A stretch of DNA of 33,970 bases from Stramenopiles sp. TOSAG23-2 (taxonomy: Eukaryota > Sar): positions 1-33,970 of the forward strand of contig LT649355.1 in NCBI GenBank assembly GCA_900128395.1, in the 5' to 3' direction. The notes below the pieces were generated by a model. That model did no database searches. It saw nothing but the letters and a program-made list of their open reading frames with translations, and had not been told where the DNA came from. Below, piece after piece: positions 30,501 through 33,970 of the stretch; position 1 is the first letter of the stretch; each line of letters opens with the position of its first letter. A program made the translations under genes and the position numbers.

Positions 30501-31339
30501 CCAGCAGGTAGTTTCGTCATAGAGGTAATCGCTTTACAATTTCGTGGTTTAGAAGTTGTTGCTGCTTTTCCATATAAAAATATTTGCACTCCTTGTATTT
30601 CTCCTTCAACCTTACCTTGAGCCATAAATCCGTCTGTTAGCACCAACTCAGAAAATTTAACACTGCCATCTTTCACTTTCACTGTGGTTGAACCATCGCT
30701 ACCTTTAGAGACGCTAGTTTCCTCGCTTTCAAATTTAAAACGATAATTACCAGGTTTAACACCTTGAAACATAAATTCACCTTTATCGTTTGTTTTTGAA
30801 TTATACACAGCATCTCCTTTACTACCATCATCATTCATCAAAATTAACGCTTGATTCTGTAACCTTACATTCTTACAAGATTTTTTAGATCCGGCTACAC
30901 CAACGGTACCACCAACTGAAAATCCAGTAAATTCAAAATTGACATCATTCTCGCAACCATTGATAATGTTCGACTTGGCACTAATGTCAAACGTGTCTTT
31001 TAATACGGTCCAACCATCTGGTCCTTGTACACGCAACTGAAATTTACCAGTTGTATCATATATTGGTAAGAAATAATATCCATTTGGTGCACACGCAGTT
31101 TCATCTTGTACCGCACCTGATGCAGAAAGCATTTGTACTTTAACTGTTGATATAGTCTTCTTCAATTTTTTTTTCGCTACTTTCGAGTTACCAACTAGAC
31201 TTTTTAACTCTGATGATAGTTTCACAAAACCACCACAACCAAGTATTTCATCGCTAAGTACTATAGACGGCACGCAAGATATTAATATTACAACAATAGT
31301 TAATATTGCGAGGGTAAAAATATTTGAATTGTATTTCAT
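27545..31339 (-). CDS. NOMO: Nodal modulator (NOMO) family ER membrane protein
   Basis: NOMO is a type I ER membrane protein. With TMEM147 and Nicalin it forms the BOS complex of the multipass translocon; its lumenal part is a rod of beta-sandwich domains. The 1264 residues (human about 1222) start with a signal peptide (core about residues 9-28). DEILGCGGFVKL follows, matching the family's GCGGFVK opening. CAPNGYYFLPIYDTTGKFQL and FEFTGFSVGGTVG are the next family landmarks. About a dozen repeated carboxypeptidase regulatory-like folds follow, each with a G-x-F-x-F/L-x-x-L-x-P-G-x-Y pattern such as FMFQGVKPGNYRFK. One membrane segment (about 1188-1208, GIFFTLLFGGLAVYLYANI) and a second hydrophobic stretch precede a basic tail ending SKKR. 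No intron is seen. It converges with the tail-anchored RING gene and diverges from RRP9. Confidence 0.92.
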   Translation of the reverse strand: MKYNSNIFTLAILTIVVILISCVPSIVLSDEILGCGGFVKLSSELKSLVGNSKVAKKKLKKTISTVKVQMLSASGAVQDETACAPNGYYFLPIYDTTGKFQLRVQGPDGWTVLKDTFDISAKSNIINGCENDVNFEFTGFSVGGTVGVAGSKKSCKNVRLQNQALILMNDDGSKGDAVYNSKTNDKGEFMFQGVKPGNYRFKFESEETSVSKGSDGSTTVKVKDGSVKFSELVLTDGFMAQGKVEGEIQGVQIFLYGKAATTSKPRNCKAITSMTKLPAGEAPKGLRPLCVAETAADGTFQLFGLGCGEKYTIVPYFVGEHTSFNVKPSKALFEIEDQNVELKPFSITGFTIGGSVVDHNGKGIPGAKLIVDGLKAKLVTGKDGGFQLNNIQEGIYNIKVIKEGMSFGDLSHVKIKPSTAGIAPFQASGYTVCGAIEGGTVKGVSLAIYDSNTEKKIATTKPIKNGSFCFDNVKAGEHFIRVNAPRGTILTPKQHDVEVNGPISGISFGPSKVRVSGKVTCLGKSGCPENLSVKFVSQNGVKATADVSDNAFVLKNVSPGRYTLQAFHTNAQSESCWGSEDVGKNVFSTFNSNAGKMKVNVGVKDIDGLELKQVGYVVNLETSESMEVKIGRTKKKKSSTKKRVLIKGESNTFKLKKGVNKVCVPRSGTYTIYPSSCYSFAEATYNIKTSSDSSSITNIVVAGVRIEGAVDGISGNALPTVTLSGIDGKSDVSSKVDASGNFGLMAPQGIQNVLLTVSSDNEAYIINPSEGIKFNIPKSGCPKKTNTFTMKRGLMLNGVIKPTLAGVSVTLQKEGHGNGDEENEDSAWENVKTFQSDSKGQWSAGPLDSDFIYRVKAEKEGYNFQAPIKITKANADSKLVLQHSKLANLKVIVKDANDHTGLTGVLLSLSGDEYRKNDVTKEDGILSYPSLFPGSYFLRPMLKEYKFTPDSQSFDLESSDSQVFEFKAKRVAYSVFGTLSTIVGEGSADTTVVAVDNESSESSEAVSNADGEFRIRGLKPGRKYTIKVNGKKKNNKKNSRSNNMKGSGISNQVQTIPNELQIEMNDEDANDLNFIVQNTPKHARLTGTVVVKDEYAKDLSVVLSRASNPTAAIKRTSVSMSKYFEFSKISAGNYVVRVESKTLSSKHFLFKTDSVKVTIPSKVKVPSIHTKLSFDVSTISIDEEVDSGIFFTLLFGGLAVYLYANIDWAYQLFLPLLKLLAQFPIIGSFIAKRLPNESRYSEGVGGFSMGIDHVRNKQGKSKKR

Positions 31340-31556
31340 TATTGTTTATTGTTTTCCTTGAAATAACTGCAATACAACTATATAGATATATATATGTATC
31401 GCTCTCTTTCTCTCTTTCTTTATAATTTGTTAATAGGCATAATACCTTGTCTGTTGATCAATTCTATGTGATATATAACATATATAATAGTATATATCCA
31501 TTCAATTATTCAACACCCACCACGCGCTTGGCACGTAAGTAGTAGTAATCATATTA

Positions 31557-31565
31557 TACCTGGTA
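31557..31565. promoter_or_regulatory. TACCWGGTA motif upstream of NOMO
   Basis: TACCTGGTA lies 218 nt before the NOMO start codon, close to the spacing at the SEL1L3-like gene (215). It is 709 nt from RRP9. Confidence 0.3.
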
Positions 31566-31725
31566 GTATATAAAGCTAAATGCTATAATTATTGTTCGAG
31601 AGCGTATTCTCGTATTCTATGGCTAATCCTGGATCAGATTGTATACAGATTAGATTTACCACAGGATTAATACAGGTAATGTGCTAAGCACCTAAAATCA
31701 TAATTTCAATTCTCATGCCTTAGGT

Positions 31726-32019
31726 AGATTCTAAATCGGAGCCAATGGGACCGAAAATATTAGGATAGGAATAGCATTAGAATAGAGTTGGAGAGTAGGG
31801 TTCAATGGGAACGAAATCAATGGGAACGAAATTGGATCAAAAAATGCCGATTATTGATATTATTAACATACAAATATCCGATTATTATTTTGTAAAATGG
31901 TGTATCGATATGGTTATTTCTTTTAAAAAATGAATCACAAAATCCTTTTTTGAAATTCATTTTTTGATAAAATTTGGGTCCCATTGATTTCGGTCTCATT
32001 GGCTCCGATTTAATAATCT
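31726..32019. mobile_element. Foldback or MITE-like element, 294 bp, non-coding
   Basis: Outer arms 31726-31757 and 31987-32019 are inverted copies: 22 bp within them (31733-31754 vs 31990-32011) match at 21 positions. Inside are 15-bp units CAATGGGAMCGAAAT at 31743, 31803 and 31818 in direct orientation, and at 31972 and 31987 in inverted orientation. The tandem pair at 31803-31832 can pair with the inverted pair at 31972-32001, and the match extends about 17 bp inward. The interior is AT-rich. I see no transposase and no clear target-site duplication, so MITE status is inferred from the inverted repeats alone. Confidence 0.6.
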
Positions 32020-32273
32020 GCCGGGCATGCATCATTTCTTTTTTCTGATGTGTGGTCTGAAATTGAAGATGATAAGAGCCCACATATAGCACCATTTACA
32101 TTATTATTTTATTATATTTATATTTTATCATATAAATTCATTGCTTTCTTATAGCCACATGTAATGGGATATATATGCAATAAAGTCGTGGAAAGAGGTG
32201 TGTGATATCAACTACATGTATATTTCATAGGAAAACTTACAGTATAAATTATAAATAATATATATTATATAAC

Positions 32274-33842
32274 ATGTTAAAAAAACGAGGAAGAAAAGCA
32301 CCACTTTTCAATGGCAATAAAAACTCGAAAAGAGCAAAAAATTCATCTACTAAACAACATTTTAGTTTTAATAATAGCGATGACGAAGTATTGTCTGAAT
32401 CAAGTGATGATGATGGAGTCGATGATAATCATGATATAATAAACCAGGATGGAGAAGCAGACGATTTTTTCTTAAGTGGTGAACCAGATGATGTAAACGA
32501 AACTGCTCAAGAAAAAAGAATACGACTAGCAAAATCTCTCCTTAGCAAAGTACATGATGAAGAAGAACAAGGTAATGAAGAGGATACGAACGAGGCAGTT
32601 GCCGAGCGTTTACATAATAAAGCATTAGGCTTAGCAGGGCGATTAATAAGAAATGTTGCTGAAATCTTCCAAAAGCAAATTGCAAAATCAGCGGGTTTGA
32701 AGCATAAATTTTATCGCGGTCATAATGGATCGTTAACAGCAGTAACTTTTGGAAAACAGGAAGATACTTTTTGGACAGCCTCCAAAGACTGTAAGATCAT
32801 ACGATGGAATATTAATGGAAAAAAAGAGAAAATATATCCTGGAAGAAAAGCAAATCGTCAGGAACGAAAACAAAAAGGAGGTGCGAAAAAAACAATCCCT
32901 GTGGGGCATTACGATGAAATTTTAACACTTGCTGCCTCTGATGATGGTAGATTCTTAGTTAGTGGAGGGCGTGACCGGGTTTTACATATATGGGATGCTA
33001 GCACGAATGAAATAATTGATTCGTTTAAAGGACATCGTGATATTATCACAGCCATTTGCTTCCAAAAAAAATCACGTACAATGTTTTCTGGATCATATGA
33101 TCGCAGTATTAAAATTTGGAATCTTGATGAAATGACCTATGTCGATACCTTATTTGGTCACCAAAGTTACGTTTTAAGTTTAGATTGCCAGCGAAGGGAG
33201 CGCCCTATATCAGGTGGCGATGACCGAACTTTACATTTATGGAAAGTTGAAACTGATTCTCAACTTATATTTCGTGGACATAAAAGAGGTATGGATACAG
33301 TTGTAATGTTGAATGAAGGAAATTATGTCTCTGGTTCTCAAGATGGTGCTATTGCATTATGGAATATTAATAAAAAAAAACCAGTATATCGTTTAGAAAA
33401 TGCACATACAATAGATGACAGCCAGAAAATTGATGATGGTGATGACAGTTATAGTAATAATGCAAATGGTAGTAGTAATAGTAGTGATAATAATATCAGT
33501 AGTAAAAAGAAAGTGTTAGGGACTGCATCTACGTCTCTGGATAATTCATTGCCATGTTGGGTTAATTGTTTAACAATGTTTCCATCATCTGATTTACTTG
33601 CATCGGGATCAAATGATGGGTACATACGATTTTGGCATGCAGACTTAAATCAAAGGTGTATTAAAGAAGTCGGCAAAATTGCAGTAGCTGGTTTTATCAA
33701 TTCTTTATCATTTTCTCCTTCAGGAAAGTATTTAGTTGCTGCTATTGGCCGTGAACATAGATTAGGAAATTGGTCTAGATTAAAAAGTGTTAGAAATGGT
33801 ATTGTAGTCGCGGAAATGCCAGATTTTGGGTTGAAAGATTGA
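32274..33842 (+). CDS. RRP9: RRP9/U3-55K, WD40 protein of the U3 snoRNP
   Basis: RRP9 binds the box B/C motif of U3 snoRNA and acts in the nucleolus on early 18S rRNA processing. The 522-residue protein (human 475) has a basic N-terminus, an acidic Asp/Glu-rich region (about residues 36-75), and a seven-bladed WD40 propeller from about residue 145 onward. Diagnostic segments include KFYRGHNGSLTAV, SGGRDRVLHIWD, SGSYDRSIKIWN, RRERPISGGDDRTLHLWKVE and the closing VAAIGREHRLGNWSRLK followed by RNGI. These are specific to RRP9 rather than general WD40 proteins. An Asp/Asn/Ser-rich insert of about 35 residues (about 382-417) interrupts the loop between late blades. The ATG follows an AT-rich leader in the region shared with NOMO. 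Confidence 0.93.
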   Translation: MLKKRGRKAPLFNGNKNSKRAKNSSTKQHFSFNNSDDEVLSESSDDDGVDDNHDIINQDGEADDFFLSGEPDDVNETAQEKRIRLAKSLLSKVHDEEEQGNEEDTNEAVAERLHNKALGLAGRLIRNVAEIFQKQIAKSAGLKHKFYRGHNGSLTAVTFGKQEDTFWTASKDCKIIRWNINGKKEKIYPGRKANRQERKQKGGAKKTIPVGHYDEILTLAASDDGRFLVSGGRDRVLHIWDASTNEIIDSFKGHRDIITAICFQKKSRTMFSGSYDRSIKIWNLDEMTYVDTLFGHQSYVLSLDCQRRERPISGGDDRTLHLWKVETDSQLIFRGHKRGMDTVVMLNEGNYVSGSQDGAIALWNINKKKPVYRLENAHTIDDSQKIDDGDDSYSNNANGSSNSSDNNISSKKKVLGTASTSLDNSLPCWVNCLTMFPSSDLLASGSNDGYIRFWHADLNQRCIKEVGKIAVAGFINSLSFSPSGKYLVAAIGREHRLGNWSRLKSVRNGIVVAEMPDFGLKD

Positions 33843-33970
33843 AAAAAAAATTACGAACAACGTAATCATTATAGGTGTACCAAAGAGTGTAAAATGTACG
33901 CGTATGAATATATATATATATATGTGTTTTTCTCTTACTCATATGTTATATAAAATTCTTTTACTCCCGT
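33843..33970. other. 3' flank of RRP9
   Basis: This short AT-rich tail holds TACGA at 33852, a TGTACGCGTATG stretch at about 33895 and a TA run at about 33909-33922. No gene is seen before the window ends. Confidence 0.5.
33852..33856 (+). terminator. TACGA element downstream of RRP9
   Basis: ATTACGAACAACG lies 10 nt past the stop, closer than usual. A related TGTACGCG sits at the typical distance of about 53 nt. Confidence 0.25.

Larger units (their letters stand above)
31340..32273. other. Divergent intergenic region between NOMO and RRP9
   Basis: These 934 bp contain a TC-rich stretch just upstream of NOMO (about 31400-31420), the TACCTGGTA motif and the foldback element. A 92-codon minus-strand frame at 31817-32095 lies largely inside the foldback element and is probably not a gene. 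Confidence 0.6.

Noticed and set aside
31817-32095. 92-codon minus-strand frame starting at an ATG
   Set aside because: It overlaps the foldback element, its only repeated peptide (EPMRPKSMGPK) comes from the 15-bp units, and it shows no domain.

Overview
The window is a compact, visibly AT-rich stretch of a eukaryotic nuclear genome, most likely from a unicellular protist. Supporting this are long, almost intron-free genes for conserved eukaryotic proteins (COG8, GET4, NOMO, RRP9, RNase H2 subunit C, a P4-ATPase), two short spliceosomal introns with GTAAGT donors, TAG acceptors and a TCTAAC branch-like motif, and many Asn, Lys or Ser homopolymer runs inside proteins. Stop codons seen are TAA and TGA with no in-frame stops in conserved regions, so the standard code fits. 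I cannot place the organism more precisely. I found no tRNA, rRNA or CRISPR locus.

Layout, left to right: MTO1/MnmG (+, lacks its C-terminal domain); short ABCC transporter (-, one intron); P4-ATPase flippase (+); large secreted or luminal SEL1L3-like protein (+, one inferred intron near the 3' end); two small uncertain ORFs; RNASEH2C (-); COG8 (+); a profilin-like small protein (-); GET4 (+); an EBAG9/RCAS1-like protein (-); a tail-anchored RING protein (+); NOMO (-); RRP9/U3-55K (+). Neighbours alternate strand almost perfectly, giving convergent pairs with short gaps and divergent pairs with 0.5-1.2 kb shared upstream regions. Those upstream regions hold microsatellites, hairpins, a 55-base poly-A run and one foldback element.

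Many of the proteins act in the secretory pathway: flippase, Golgi tethering (COG8), tail-anchored protein targeting (GET4), a tail-anchored RING ligase, the ER translocon-associated NOMO, a SEL1L3-like luminal protein and a Golgi-associated EBAG9-like protein. This may be chance, but it is striking in 34 kb.

The most interesting signal is not a gene. The pentamer TACGA, in sense orientation, lies 46-66 nt past the stop codon in eight genes on both strands, which makes it a candidate 3'-end-formation element. A second motif, TACCWGGTA, occurs about 215-243 nt upstream of start codons in three intergenic regions. A 294-bp foldback element with ~32-bp terminal inverted repeats and internal 15-bp units lies between NOMO and RRP9.
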